NCBI GenBank assembly: GCA_030065915.1
Contig: JASJCQ010000017.1
Coordinates: 35,358 to 99,357, forward strand
Length of the DNA: 64,000 nucleotides
Source: Woeseiaceae bacterium
GTDB lineage: Bacteria > Pseudomonadota > Gammaproteobacteria > Steroidobacterales > Woeseiaceae
Direction of reading: 5' to 3'
Made by a program: the position numbers and the translations under genes. The notes beneath the pieces are model-generated. The model made no database searches and was not told the DNA's origin. It was given only the letters and a program-made list of their open reading frames with translations. Below are positions 1 through 8,633 of the stretch, one piece after another (position 1 is the stretch's first letter; each line of letters begins with the position of its first letter).

Positions 1-630
1 ATCGGTGAGGGCCCGGCAGCGCGGTCCATCAAGCTCGATCTGCCGCCGTTTACGCTGGTGGGCGCAACGACACGTGCTGGCCTGCTGACGTCGCCGCTCA
101 GAGATCGTTTCGGCATCGTGCAGCGCCTCGAGTTCTATTCGCCGACGGACCTGCAGGCGATCGCGGAGCGCTCGGCGGGCATCCTGAACCTGCCGATCGA
201 GACAGAGGGTGCCACCGAAATCGCCCGGCGCTCACGCGGGACACCGAGAGTTGCGAATCGACTGCTTCGCCGTGTCCGCGATTTCGCCGAGGTGCAGGCG
301 GACGGCGTCGTGACGGGCAAAGTCGCGAGCGGTGCGATGGACATGTTGAAGGTCGATCCGCACGGTTTCGATACGATGGACCGTCGCCTGCTGCGGACGA
401 TCATCGAGAAGTTCGACGGCGGACCGGTCGGTATCGAGAGCCTGGCCGCCGCTATCGGCGAGGAGCGTGGCACGATCGAAGACGTTCTGGAGCCCTACCT
501 GATCCAGCAGGGCTTCATGATGCGGACCGCGAGGGGCCGCGTCGCGACGCGCCACGCCTATACCCATTTCGGATTGACGCCGCCGGACTCGGGTTCGAGC
601 CCGGAACTCCCGTTGTTCGACCGTGACTGA
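1..630 (+). CDS. ruvB: Holliday junction ATP-dependent helicase RuvB (3' part)
   Basis: Only the last 209 residues are present; the reading frame is open at the left edge, so the Walker A and B motifs lie outside. RuvB is the hexameric AAA+ motor that drives branch migration of Holliday junctions with RuvA. Visible are the sensor 1 region (GATTRAG, fragment residues 21-27), the arginine-finger segment LRDRFG, the sensor 2 motif [17 protein letters not shown], and the winged-helix DNA-binding C-terminal domain ending near the YTHFG motif typical of the family. The stop codon overlaps the start of ybgC by 8 bases, the usual ruvB-ybgC-tol order of gammaproteobacteria. No defect is seen in the visible part. 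Confidence 0.97.
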   Translation: MGEGPAARSIKLDLPPFTLVGATTRAGLLTSPLRDRFGIVQRLEFYSPTDLQAIAERSAGILNLPIETEGATEIARRSRGTPRVANRLLRRVRDFAEVQADGVVTGKVASGAMDMLKVDPHGFDTMDRRLLRTIIEKFDGGPVGIESLAAAIGEERGTIEDVLEPYLIQQGFMMRTARGRVATRHAYTHFGLTPPDSGSSPELPLFDRD

Positions 631-1036
631 CTCTGCCGACATTTTCGAATGGCCGCTTCGCGTCTATTACGAAGACACGGACGCACAAGGTGTCGTCTAC
701 TATGCGAACTACTTTCGTTTCCTGGAGCGTGCGCGCACCGAGTGGCTGCGGTCGCTGGGCGTCGACCAGCGCGAGCTCATGGCGGTCGAACGCCGGATAT
801 TCGTCGTCACGAAGACAGAGGCCGAATTCCTGGCCTCGGCGAGATTCAATGATGAGCTCATCGTCACGGCCCGGCTCGATGGCCTGTCGCGTGCGACGTT
901 TACTATCGGCCAGGACATCTACGTTAAGGACGAGGCGCGTACGCATTGCGTGCGCAGTACGGTCGTCGCTGCGTATCTCGATGCGGACAACCACAGGCCG
1001 AAGCGAGTACCCCCTGATTTTTTCAGCCCATCCTGA
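623..1036 (+). CDS. ybgC: Tol-Pal-associated acyl-CoA thioesterase YbgC
   Basis: A 137-residue single hot-dog fold protein, the usual length for the family. YbgC hydrolyses acyl-CoA thioesters in the cytoplasm and is encoded with the Tol-Pal genes. The signature [16 protein letters not shown] lies at residues 15-30, with Asp20 in the position of the catalytic aspartate, followed by the helix FLERARTEW. The GTG start at 623 lies inside the 3' end of ruvB, suggesting translational coupling. It is the first gene of the tol cluster. The exact substrate cannot be read from the sequence. Confidence 0.95.
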   Translation: MTDSADIFEWPLRVYYEDTDAQGVVYYANYFRFLERARTEWLRSLGVDQRELMAVERRIFVVTKTEAEFLASARFNDELIVTARLDGLSRATFTIGQDIYVKDEARTHCVRSTVVAAYLDADNHRPKRVPPDFFSPS

Positions 1037-1073
1037 TTACCCTCGGCAGCCGGCCGAGACCTGAGGAAGACAC

Positions 1074-1757
1074 ATGGAATCTGATTTATCCGTCATAGCC
1101 CTGATCCTGGAAGCCACCTTACCGGTACAGATCGTCATGATCCTGCTGCTGCTTGCATCGGTGTATTCGTGGACGATCATTTTCGCAAAGCGGCGCCTGA
1201 TCAAGAAGACCCAGGCGGCCTCGGACGAGTTCGAGGCAAGCTTCTGGTCCGGCGGCGATCTGAACACGCTGTATCAGGGTGCCGCTCGCGACGGCAAACC
1301 CTTCGGCATGACCAGCATCTTCGAAGCGGGCTTTCGTGAATTCAATCGCGGATCGAAGCAGGAGACGATTAATCCGGACAAGCTCGTTGAAGAGTGCGCG
1401 AGGGCCATGCGCGTTGCGCATATGCGCGAGGTCGACCGCCTGGAGCAGGGGCTGGCGTCGCTGGCTACGATTGGCTCAACGAGCCCCTACGTGGGTCTGT
1501 TTGGCACCGTCTGGGGCATCATGCACGCGTTCTTAGGCCTCGCCAACGCACAGACGGCGACGCTGGCCGTGGTTGCGCCGCCGATCGCCGAGGCGCTGAT
1601 CGCGACCGCGATGGGGCTGTTTGCCGCCATCCCGGCCGTTATCGCCTACAACCGGTTCGCCGACAAGGTCGTCCGCCTGGAGTACCGCTACGACGGATTC
1701 GCCGAGGAATTCACGAGCATCTTGCAGCGTCACGCTAGAAGCAAAGCGAGGGCCTGA
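1074..1757 (+). CDS. tolQ: Tol-Pal system proton-channel subunit TolQ
   Basis: A 227-residue inner-membrane protein of the MotA/TolQ/ExbB family. With TolR it forms the proton-driven motor that energises TolA during outer-membrane constriction at division. A first membrane helix lies near residues 14-36, then a long cytoplasmic loop, then two helices around residues 135-195 carrying the family segment GLFGTVWGIMHAF and a Thr/Ala/Gly-rich third helix (EALIATAMGLFAAIPAVIAYNRF). The ATG start is preceded by a GAGGAAG ribosome site. Only one base separates its stop from tolR. Confidence 0.97.
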   Translation: MESDLSVIALILEATLPVQIVMILLLLASVYSWTIIFAKRRLIKKTQAASDEFEASFWSGGDLNTLYQGAARDGKPFGMTSIFEAGFREFNRGSKQETINPDKLVEECARAMRVAHMREVDRLEQGLASLATIGSTSPYVGLFGTVWGIMHAFLGLANAQTATLAVVAPPIAEALIATAMGLFAAIPAVIAYNRFADKVVRLEYRYDGFAEEFTSILQRHARSKARA

Positions 1758-1758
1758 C

Positions 1759-2202
1759 ATGGCGACGCCACTGCAAAAACGCAAACTGATGGGCGAGATC
1801 AATGTCGTCCCCTACATCGACGTTATGCTGGTGTTGCTCGTCATCTTCATGGTTACAGCGCCGTTGTTGACGCAGGGTATCGAGGTGGAGCTGCCGAAGG
1901 CAGGCGCCGAGCCGATCGAGGACGCGGCGAATGAGATACCGCTGGTATTGAGCGTCGACCGGGACGGTAACCTGTACCTCGACGTCGGCGACGATGAGGA
2001 CAAGCCGGTTGGCGCCAAGGAAGTCGTCGCGCAGGTCCGCAACGTGCTGAACGCGAATCCGGACATCGCCGTGCTGGTCAAGGCAGATCGCGCTGTCGAG
2101 TACGGTTACGTCGTCGGGGCAATGGTTTTATTGCAACAAGGCGGCGCGGACACGGTCGGATTCGTAACAGACCCGTTGGATACCTACCCGGTACCCGAGT
2201 AA
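1759..2202 (+). CDS. tolR: Tol-Pal system subunit TolR
   Basis: A 147-residue ExbD/TolR family protein with a short cytoplasmic N-terminus, one membrane helix (about residues 19-38) and a periplasmic domain. Asp21 in PYIDVMLVLL is the conserved proton-carrying aspartate of the TolQR channel. The frame is open further upstream, but that part overlaps tolQ. The ATG at 1759, one base after the tolQ stop, gives the normal length and the family start MATPLQKRKLMGEINVVPY. It lies between tolQ and tolA as expected. Confidence 0.97.
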   Translation: MATPLQKRKLMGEINVVPYIDVMLVLLVIFMVTAPLLTQGIEVELPKAGAEPIEDAANEIPLVLSVDRDGNLYLDVGDDEDKPVGAKEVVAQVRNVLNANPDIAVLVKADRAVEYGYVVGAMVLLQQGGADTVGFVTDPLDTYPVPE

Positions 2203-2222
2203 TCGTCGAGCCAGTCTGAACC

Positions 2223-3116
2223 TTGAGCAATACCCGTCAATACATCCTCCCGTTCACGCTCGCGACGCTGTTGCACGTCGCGCTGGTGGCTGTGCTGGCC
2301 GCGGGATTCGCATTTCCGGTCCAGAACAAGCCGATCACGCCGCTGGCGGTGAAAGCGACGCTGGTCCTGGACGATGCGTCGGCGCCGCCACCCGTGCCCG
2401 TCGAAGTTGAAGAGCCAGAATCCGAGCCTGAACCTGAACCTATTCCAGAACCGCCGCCGGACGACGAGCAGGCGCGTATACAGGCCGAGGAGGAAAAGCG
2501 CCGCGAAGACGCGCGCATCGAGCAGGAACGCCTGAGTCGCATCGAGGAGGCAAAGCGCGAGGCCGAGCGCAAGGCTGAAGAAGAACGCCAACGCATCGCG
2601 GCCGAGGAAGCGAAGAAGAAAGCCGAGGAGGAAGCGCGGCAGAAGCGTGAGGAAGAAGCGCGACGCAAGCGTGAGGAAGAGGAGCGACTCGAGGAGGCGC
2701 GCCGGCAGGCCGAGATCGAACGGGAGAGAGAAATCCAGCGCCAGCGTGAAGAGAATGAACGGCGCAGGCGCGAACTGGAGAATGAGGCCCGGCAGCGGGA
2801 GATCGACGCGGAGGCGCGGCGTCTGGACGTGATCGCATCAGGCGCACTCCAGGCGTATGTCTTCGCGATCAATCAGAAGATCACGCGCAACTGGATCAAG
2901 CCGGCCAGCGCGGGGCCGGGCCTCGAATGCACGGTCCAGGTACGTCAGTTGCCGGGCGGCGAGGTCGTCAGCGTCAATGTCAGACGGTGTAACGGTGACG
3001 CGGCCGTCGTACGGTCCGTTGAAGCTGCGGTGAGAAAAGCATCGCCTCTCCCGGATCCACCAGACCCAAGTATTTTTGAACAAAACTTGACCATCATTTT
3101 CAAACCTGAACAATAA
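2223..3116 (+). CDS. tolA: Cell envelope integrity protein TolA
   Basis: A 297-residue protein linking the TolQR motor to Pal and TolB across the periplasm. It has a membrane anchor at about residues 8-28, a Pro/Glu-rich stretch (about 60-80), a long charged Lys/Glu/Arg/Ala coiled coil (about 80-200) and a C-terminal globular TonB/TolA-like domain starting near AYVFAINQKITRNW. The start is TTG at 2223. It is shorter than E. coli TolA because the coiled coil is shorter, which is common outside the enterics. It sits between tolR and tolB, separated by 20 and 26 bases. Confidence 0.95.
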   Translation: MSNTRQYILPFTLATLLHVALVAVLAAGFAFPVQNKPITPLAVKATLVLDDASAPPPVPVEVEEPESEPEPEPIPEPPPDDEQARIQAEEEKRREDARIEQERLSRIEEAKREAERKAEEERQRIAAEEAKKKAEEEARQKREEEARRKREEEERLEEARRQAEIEREREIQRQREENERRRRELENEARQREIDAEARRLDVIASGALQAYVFAINQKITRNWIKPASAGPGLECTVQVRQLPGGEVVSVNVRRCNGDAAVVRSVEAAVRKASPLPDPPDPSIFEQNLTIIFKPEQ

Positions 3117-3142
3117 CGCTCGCACAGCATCCCGGAGACACT

Positions 3143-4438
3143 GTGAGAAAAGCACTCGTTCTGACTATTTGCCTGCTGGTCGCTACGACGGCATCCGCCG
3201 ACCTGGAGGTCATCATTACAGAAGGCGGCGTGAAGCAGCGCCCGATCGCCGTAGTTCCTTTCGGCTGGTCAGGCCAGGACGCCGAGGCCCCGATTGACGT
3301 TGCGTCGGTCATCGCTGCGGATCTGAAGCGCAGCGGCCGCTTCGATCCCATGGCGGAAGACGGGATGCTGCAGAAACCGACGGTAGGCGCGGACCTGGAC
3401 TTCGACGACTGGAGCATCCTGAAGGTTGAGGCCGTCGTCATCGGCCGCATCGAGCAGACCGGTGCAAACGCCTACAACGTGCAGTTCCAGCTGTTCGATC
3501 CATTCCGGCGTGAGCAGCTAGTGGGCTACCGGATGCCGGCCAGCAAGGGCACGATGCGTCGCGTCGCACATCGGCTCGCCGACATGATTTACGAGGAACT
3601 GACGGGCATCAAGGGCGTGTTTGCGACCAAGGTGACCTACGTCACCGCGGACAGAAACGGCAACGATACGACCTACAGGCTGGTCGTGGCCGATTTCGAC
3701 GGCGAGAACGAGACGGTCATCATGGAGAGCACCGACCCGATCATGTCCCCGGCCTGGTCGCCGGACAGCCGCCGTATCGCCTACGTGTCCTTCGAGGACC
3801 AACGCTCGTCGATTTTCGTGCAGACCCTGAGGACCGGCAATCGCATCAAAGTGTCGAGCCGGCCAGGCATCAACGGTGCACCGTCGTTCTCGCCCGATGG
3901 TCGACAACTCGTGATCACGCAGGGCGGTGTCGATGGCAACCTCGACATCTACGTCCTGGACCTCGTGTCGCGCCAGACACGCCGCCTGACCGAGCACAGG
4001 GCCATCGATACAGAAGGCACGTGGTCGCCGGACGGGCGCTACATCTATTTCACGTCGGATCGCAGCGGCGGACCGCAGGTCTACCGCGTTCCCGTCAGCG
4101 GTGGCACACCGGAGCGCGTGACCTTTGAGGGGAGCTATAATGCAAGACCTCGATTGTCACCGGACGGAAACAAGCTTGCCGTGGTGCACAACGATCGCGG
4201 CAACTTTCGCATTGCCGTCATGGATCTCGGGCGCAAGGATATGCTGATTTTGTCGGCCGGCTCGCAGGATGAGAGCCCGAGTTTCGCGCCGAACAGCGAC
4301 ACGCTGATCTACGCGACCCGGCAACGGCGCAACGGCGTGCTGGAGACGGTCTCGGCCGACGGTCTGATTCGCCAACGGCTGGCGTCCAGACAGGGGGACG
4401 TTCGGGAACCTGTCTGGTCGCCGTTTGAGCGGTTTTAG
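3143..4438 (+). CDS. tolB: Tol-Pal translocation protein TolB
   Basis: A 431-residue periplasmic protein with a Sec signal peptide ending near TTASA-D (residue 19/20). It has the TolB N-terminal domain (residues about 20-160) and a C-terminal beta-propeller with recurring WSPDSRRIAYVS, FSPDGRQL and WSPDGRYIYFTSDRSG blades. TolB binds Pal and TolA and helps regulate contact of the outer membrane with peptidoglycan. The GTG start at 3143 follows a GGAG ribosome site. The length matches the family. An AT-rich promoter-like region separates it from pal. Confidence 0.97.
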   Translation: MRKALVLTICLLVATTASADLEVIITEGGVKQRPIAVVPFGWSGQDAEAPIDVASVIAADLKRSGRFDPMAEDGMLQKPTVGADLDFDDWSILKVEAVVIGRIEQTGANAYNVQFQLFDPFRREQLVGYRMPASKGTMRRVAHRLADMIYEELTGIKGVFATKVTYVTADRNGNDTTYRLVVADFDGENETVIMESTDPIMSPAWSPDSRRIAYVSFEDQRSSIFVQTLRTGNRIKVSSRPGINGAPSFSPDGRQLVITQGGVDGNLDIYVLDLVSRQTRRLTEHRAIDTEGTWSPDGRYIYFTSDRSGGPQVYRVPVSGGTPERVTFEGSYNARPRLSPDGNKLAVVHNDRGNFRIAVMDLGRKDMLILSAGSQDESPSFAPNSDTLIYATRQRRNGVLETVSADGLIRQRLASRQGDVREPVWSPFERF

Positions 4439-4466
4439 AAGAATTCATGTGAATTATTATAAAAGA

Positions 4467-4493
4467 TTCATAACATACTGTTTTAAATATAAT
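4467..4493 (+). promoter_or_regulatory. Likely internal sigma70 promoter for pal-cpoB
   Basis: The 74-base tolB-pal gap is sharply AT-rich. It contains a perfect TATAAT at 4488-4493 and a weak TTCATA at 4467-4472 (15-base spacer), so transcription would start near 4500. This would allow pal and cpoB to be expressed above the rest of the tol operon, in line with the high abundance of Pal in other bacteria. The -35 match is poor. Confidence 0.55.
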
Positions 4494-4512
4494 TATGTGT
4501 AAGGATTCCCCT

Positions 4513-5043
4513 ATGAAATTGATCAAAGCGACCGCGGCAGCATCGCTGCTCGTTCTGGCAGCCTGCGGCGGCAATACGATCCCCGATCCGGACCCGGATG
4601 GCACGGTCTACGGCTCTGACAGCGGCAGCGACGCCGATACCTTCGGCAGCGGCGACGATGGCATGTCCGGTGGCGGCTTTGTCGGCGATGACTCGAACGG
4701 CATGTCCGGCGAGCTGACTAACGTCATCTACTTCGAGTTCGATTCTTCCGAGGTCAGCGCAGACTCGACCGATGTGGTCCTGAGGCACGCGATGCAGCTT
4801 GCCGACGACCAGCGACTGACGGTGCGCCTGGAAGGCCATGCCGATGAGCGCGGAAGCCGTGAGTACAACATCGGCCTCGGCGAGCGTCGCGCACAAGCCG
4901 TGCGCCAGATCCTGCTGTTGCAGGGCGCGACGCCGGCACAGATCTCGACGGTTAGCTTTGGCGAAGAACGTCCGGCCGACTTCGGCAGCGACGAGAGCGC
5001 TTACGCATTGAACCGCAGGGTCGTTTTCACCTATACCAACTAA
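4513..5043 (+). CDS. pal: Peptidoglycan-associated lipoprotein Pal
   Basis: A 176-residue outer-membrane lipoprotein. The lipobox LVLAAC lies at the end of a signal peptide, followed by a Gly/Asp/Ser-rich linker and an OmpA-like peptidoglycan-binding domain with YFEFDSSEVS and the motif GHADERGSREYNIGLGERRA. Pal ties the outer membrane to peptidoglycan and binds TolB and TolA. An in-frame ATG exists at 4495, but the ATG at 4513 puts the signal peptide directly at the N-terminus and has an AGGA ribosome site 7 bases upstream, so it is preferred. Confidence 0.96.
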   Translation: MKLIKATAAASLLVLAACGGNTIPDPDPDGTVYGSDSGSDADTFGSGDDGMSGGGFVGDDSNGMSGELTNVIYFEFDSSEVSADSTDVVLRHAMQLADDQRLTVRLEGHADERGSREYNIGLGERRAQAVRQILLLQGATPAQISTVSFGEERPADFGSDESAYALNRRVVFTYTN

Positions 5044-5047
5044 GCCT

Positions 5048-5821
5048 ATGACTGCTATCGCAAAGCGAGCATCTGTCGCGCTGTCTGCGGCGCTACTGTC
5101 CGGTTGTCTCGCCGTGACGCCGCCAGCGGAAGACCCGGTGCTGATCAAGCTTAACGAGCTGGAGCGGCGCCTGGAGTCGATCGAGCGCGTCGTACAGAAC
5201 CAGAGCCTCGTCTCGCTGGCGCAGGACGTGTCCGCGCTGGAGCGCCGAGTCGATGAGTTGCAGGGTTCGACGGAGGAGCTCGCTTACGCGGCGACGGAGA
5301 CGACCGATCGTCAACGCGATCTCTACGCGGACCTGGATTCCCGGATACAGGAGCTCTCCGAGCGACTGGAGTCAGCCAGTGTCAACGTCCTGGACGGTGG
5401 CCCGCTGGCGCCGGGACAGCTGCCAATGCCGGGCGGCACGGACCGGGACAACTACCAGGCGGCCTTTGAGTTGTTGAAACAGCAGCGCTACGAGCCCGCG
5501 GCGATGGCATTCCAGCAGTTTCTTGTGACTTATCCAGATAGCGACCTGGCGGCGAACGCGCAGTACTGGCTTGCCGAGTCTTACTACGTGACGCAGCGTT
5601 TCGACGAAGCACTGACGGCGTTTCGCAGCGTGTACGAGACCTATCCCGGCTCCGGCAAGGTGCCGGACGCCTTGCTGAAGATCGGCTACTGCAACTATGA
5701 GCTGGAGCGCTGGGACGATGCGAAGCGCTCGCTCAGACGTGTACAGAGTGAGTATCCCGAGACGACGGCTGCCCGGCTGGCCGTGCAGCGGCTCGATCGC
5801 ATGACGGAAGAGGGCGTCTGA
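5048..5821 (+). CDS. cpoB: Cell division coordinator CpoB (YbgF), possible lipoprotein form
   Basis: A 257-residue envelope protein with an N-terminal signal sequence, a coiled-coil segment (about residues 35-115) and C-terminal tetratricopeptide repeats from about residue 135 (QAAFELLKQQRYEPAAMAFQ, then two more TPR units). CpoB coordinates peptidoglycan synthesis with Tol-driven outer-membrane constriction. The signal peptide ends in LLSGC with Cys20, which fits a lipobox; E. coli CpoB is soluble in the periplasm, so this protein may be membrane-anchored. It starts 4 bases after pal and closes the Tol operon. Confidence 0.93.
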   Translation: MTAIAKRASVALSAALLSGCLAVTPPAEDPVLIKLNELERRLESIERVVQNQSLVSLAQDVSALERRVDELQGSTEELAYAATETTDRQRDLYADLDSRIQELSERLESASVNVLDGGPLAPGQLPMPGGTDRDNYQAAFELLKQQRYEPAAMAFQQFLVTYPDSDLAANAQYWLAESYYVTQRFDEALTAFRSVYETYPGSGKVPDALLKIGYCNYELERWDDAKRSLRRVQSEYPETTAARLAVQRLDRMTEEGV

Positions 5822-5869
5822 CCCCGGGCGGGACGCATCCAACATCGCGTTGAGAACACCGGATCGGGC

Positions 5870-5897
5870 TTGTCATTTGGCTGCGTTACGGTATTAT
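5870..5897 (+). promoter_or_regulatory. Sigma70-type promoter of tRNA-Lys
   Basis: TTGTCA at 5870-5875 and TATTAT at 5892-5897 are separated by 16 bases. The predicted start near 5904 leaves a short GC-rich 5' leader before the tRNA at 5931. Confidence 0.6.
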
Positions 5898-5930
5898 CCC
5901 GCAGCTTCTCGCAGCGACCGCTGCACAGGC

Positions 5931-6005
5931 GGGGCGTTAGCTCAGAGGTAGAGCATTCGGCTTTTAACCGACTGGTCGTAGGTTCGATCCCTACACGCCC
6001 CACCA
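5931..6005 (+). tRNA. tRNA-Lys (anticodon TTT)
   Basis: Cloverleaf: acceptor GGGGCGT (5931-5937) pairs with ACGCCCC (5995-6001), then discriminator A and an encoded CCA (6003-6005). The D-arm is GCTC/GAGC, the anticodon loop is CTTTTAA (TTT) and the T-loop is TTCGATC. The outermost anticodon-stem pair is a T/C mismatch, a position where E. coli tRNA-Lys also has a non-canonical pair. Confidence 0.97.
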
Positions 6006-6155
6006 CTTTTTCCCTTGCGACAAAGCAATCCCTGACTATCCGCCGTGTACCGGATGGTTTTGCGTGCTTCGTACGAAATAATTTCATCTAAAACAGGCGA
6101 CTCCGCGCCCATCTCTGGCTATCATCCACGCCTTTCTCACAGGGAGTCTCGTTTC

Positions 6156-8633
6156 GTGGCGCAAGCGCGTTTCAGCATCCACAAGTTCGGCGGCAGCAGC
6201 CTTGCCGACGCCGCCTGTTTTCGCCGGGTCGCGGGCATCCTGCTCGGGCTCAAGGAAGATCGGGTCGGCGTCGTCGTGTCCGCGATGGGCGGCATGACCG
6301 ACGCGTTGTTCAATCTGTCGATGCTGGCTGAACGAAACGACGCTGCCTTCGAGCAGGAACTGGCCGTCATCGGTGAGCGCTACTCCGATACCGCCAACGA
6401 ATTACTGGAAGCCGGCACCCGCGTCGACGTGCTGGACGCCTGGCGTACCGATGCCGACGACATCCTTGACCTGTTGCGGGCTATTGCACTCGTGCGTTCC
6501 GCGCCGCAGCGCAGCCGCGATGTCATTGCGGGCTACGGCGAAGTCTGGTCTGCGCGACTGCTGGCCGCCCTGCTGGGCCAGCTGTCGCCAGAGCACGGCG
6601 GTACCTGGGTGGACGCACGGCGTGTGATCACGGTCAGCCAGACCGAACTCGGCCCGTCCGTCATCTGGGACGCCTCGCAGGCCAAGTTTGATGACGAGGT
6701 TGACCCGGAGTTTGCTGGCATCGCCGCGATCACCGGCTTCATCGCGACGGACGAGGAGGGGTTGCAGACGACGTTGGGGCGCAACGGCAGCGATTACTCC
6801 GCATCGATTTTCGCCGCTTTGTCCGACGCGAAGGACCTGACGATCTGGACCGACGTCGAGGGCGTCATGAGCGCGGACCCCCGCCAGGTTCCCGAGGCGC
6901 GTGTCATCGACGAGCTGACCTACAGCGAGGCGATGGAACTCGCGTACTTCGGGGCGAAAGTCCTGCATCCCCAGACCCTGGGGCCCGTTGTGGACCGGGA
7001 TATCCCGGTGTTCATTCGCAGCAGCCTGAATCCGGCACATCCCGGCAGCCGAATCGGTCCGGAGGCCAGCAACGGGCACAGCATCAAAGGCATTACAGCC
7101 GTCGGTGGCATGGCGCTCGTCAACCTCGAGGGTTCGGGCATGATCGGCGTGCCGGGCACGGCCGACCGCCTGTTCGCCTCCCTGAAGGAGGCCGGTGTCT
7201 CGGTGACGCTGATCTCGCAAGCGAGTTCCGAGCACTCGATCTGTATCGCGGTGCCGGACGAGGTGGCCGAGCACGCGAAGCAGGTCATCGCCAACGAATT
7301 CGCCGAAGAACTGGGATCCGGACAGATTCAGAAGGTGGACGTGACTCCGGCGCAAAGCATTGTCGCTGTCGTTGGCGACGGCATGGCAGGCGTTCCGGGC
7401 ATTGCAGCGCGCTTCTTCGGCACGATGGGCAAGGCCAGCATCAACATACGTGCGATCGCCCAGGGCTCATCGGAGCGCAATATCTCTGCCGTTATCGACT
7501 CCGAGCAGTCGGTCAAGGCGCTGAGGGCTGCGCATTCCGGTTTCTACCTGTCGGCCAAGACCGTCTCTATCGGACTGATCGGGCCGGGTACCGTCGGCAA
7601 GACCTTCCTCGAACAACTGAGTCGTCGCAAGGCGCAACTGCTGGAAGACTTCAACCTGGACTTGCGCGTGCGTGCTATCGCCAGGTCAAAGACGATGCTG
7701 CTGGGCGATCGAGAGGTCGGCCTCGATGCCTGGGCTACCGAGATGGCGGACGACGCAATAGCGCTGGATTTCGAGCAGTTCGAACAGCACATCAACCCGG
7801 ATCATTTGCCGCACGCGGTCATCGTCGACTGCACGGCAAATGACGACGTGGCGTCGCGCTACGCAGGCTGGCTTGCCAACGGTATCCACGTTGTGACGCC
7901 GAACAAGAAAGCGTTCAGCGGCCCCATCGACTACTACAGGACGATGCAGGTCGAAGCACACAAGACCTCGTCGCACATCTTCTACGAGACGACCGTCGGT
8001 GCCGCACTGCCGATCATCTCCACGCTCAACGACCTGGTTCACACCGGCGACGAGATACGATCGATCGACGGCATCTTCTCCGGAACGCTGGCCTACCTGT
8101 TCAATGTCTACGACGGCAAGACGCCGTTCTCAGAGATCGTCAGGAATGCGAAAGAGAGCGGCTACACCGAACCGGATCCACGTGACGACCTGTCCGGCAT
8201 GGACGTCGCGCGCAAGCTGACGATCCTCGCGAGGGAGTTCAGGCAGGACATTGAGATCGGCGACTTCCCGGTCGAGAACCTCGTACCCGAAACGCTGCGC
8301 GAAGGCAGTATCGACGACTTTCTCGACAAGCTATCCGACTACGACGACGAGATCCTGGCGCGCTTCGAGGCCGCACAGAAGAAGGGCTGCAACCTGCGCT
8401 ACGTGGCACGCCTGACGGCCGGCGGCGAAGCCTCGGTGGGGCTTGCCGAGGTCAAAGAGGATCATCCGTTTAGCAACATCAACCTGACCGACAACGTCGT
8501 GCAGTTCGAGACGTCACGCTACTCGGCGAATCCGCTCGTCGTGCAGGGCCCCGGCGCGGGACCGGAAGTTACCGCCGCGGGCGTCTTTGCCGACGTCCTG
8601 CGCCTGGCGAGGTATCTTGACTCGGATGACTAG
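6156..8633 (+). CDS. thrA: Bifunctional aspartate kinase / homoserine dehydrogenase
   Basis: An 825-residue fusion enzyme catalysing the first and third steps from aspartate to homoserine. The N-terminal kinase has the HKFGGSS motif at residues 9-15. Two ACT regulatory domains follow (about residues 305-455, including GVPGIAARFFGTMGKASINIRAI). The C-terminal homoserine dehydrogenase has the NAD(P) motif GPGTVG at 476-481 and the segments VTPNKKAF and IFSGTLAYLFN. The GTG start at 6156 has an AGGGAG ribosome site 9 bases upstream and gives an E. coli-like length; the frame extends further upstream without matching the family. Its 3' end overlaps thrB by 8 bases. Confidence 0.96.
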   Translation: MAQARFSIHKFGGSSLADAACFRRVAGILLGLKEDRVGVVVSAMGGMTDALFNLSMLAERNDAAFEQELAVIGERYSDTANELLEAGTRVDVLDAWRTDADDILDLLRAIALVRSAPQRSRDVIAGYGEVWSARLLAALLGQLSPEHGGTWVDARRVITVSQTELGPSVIWDASQAKFDDEVDPEFAGIAAITGFIATDEEGLQTTLGRNGSDYSASIFAALSDAKDLTIWTDVEGVMSADPRQVPEARVIDELTYSEAMELAYFGAKVLHPQTLGPVVDRDIPVFIRSSLNPAHPGSRIGPEASNGHSIKGITAVGGMALVNLEGSGMIGVPGTADRLFASLKEAGVSVTLISQASSEHSICIAVPDEVAEHAKQVIANEFAEELGSGQIQKVDVTPAQSIVAVVGDGMAGVPGIAARFFGTMGKASINIRAIAQGSSERNISAVIDSEQSVKALRAAHSGFYLSAKTVSIGLIGPGTVGKTFLEQLSRRKAQLLEDFNLDLRVRAIARSKTMLLGDREVGLDAWATEMADDAIALDFEQFEQHINPDHLPHAVIVDCTANDDVASRYAGWLANGIHVVTPNKKAFSGPIDYYRTMQVEAHKTSSHIFYETTVGAALPIISTLNDLVHTGDEIRSIDGIFSGTLAYLFNVYDGKTPFSEIVRNAKESGYTEPDPRDDLSGMDVARKLTILAREFRQDIEIGDFPVENLVPETLREGSIDDFLDKLSDYDDEILARFEAAQKKGCNLRYVARLTAGGEASVGLAEVKEDHPFSNINLTDNVVQFETSRYSANPLVVQGPGAGPEVTAAGVFADVLRLARYLDSDD

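Noticed and set aside
6006..6155. Possible thr leader peptide and attenuator before thrA
   Set aside because: No short frame rich in Thr or Ile codons and no terminator hairpin with a T-tract was found between tRNA-Lys and thrA.
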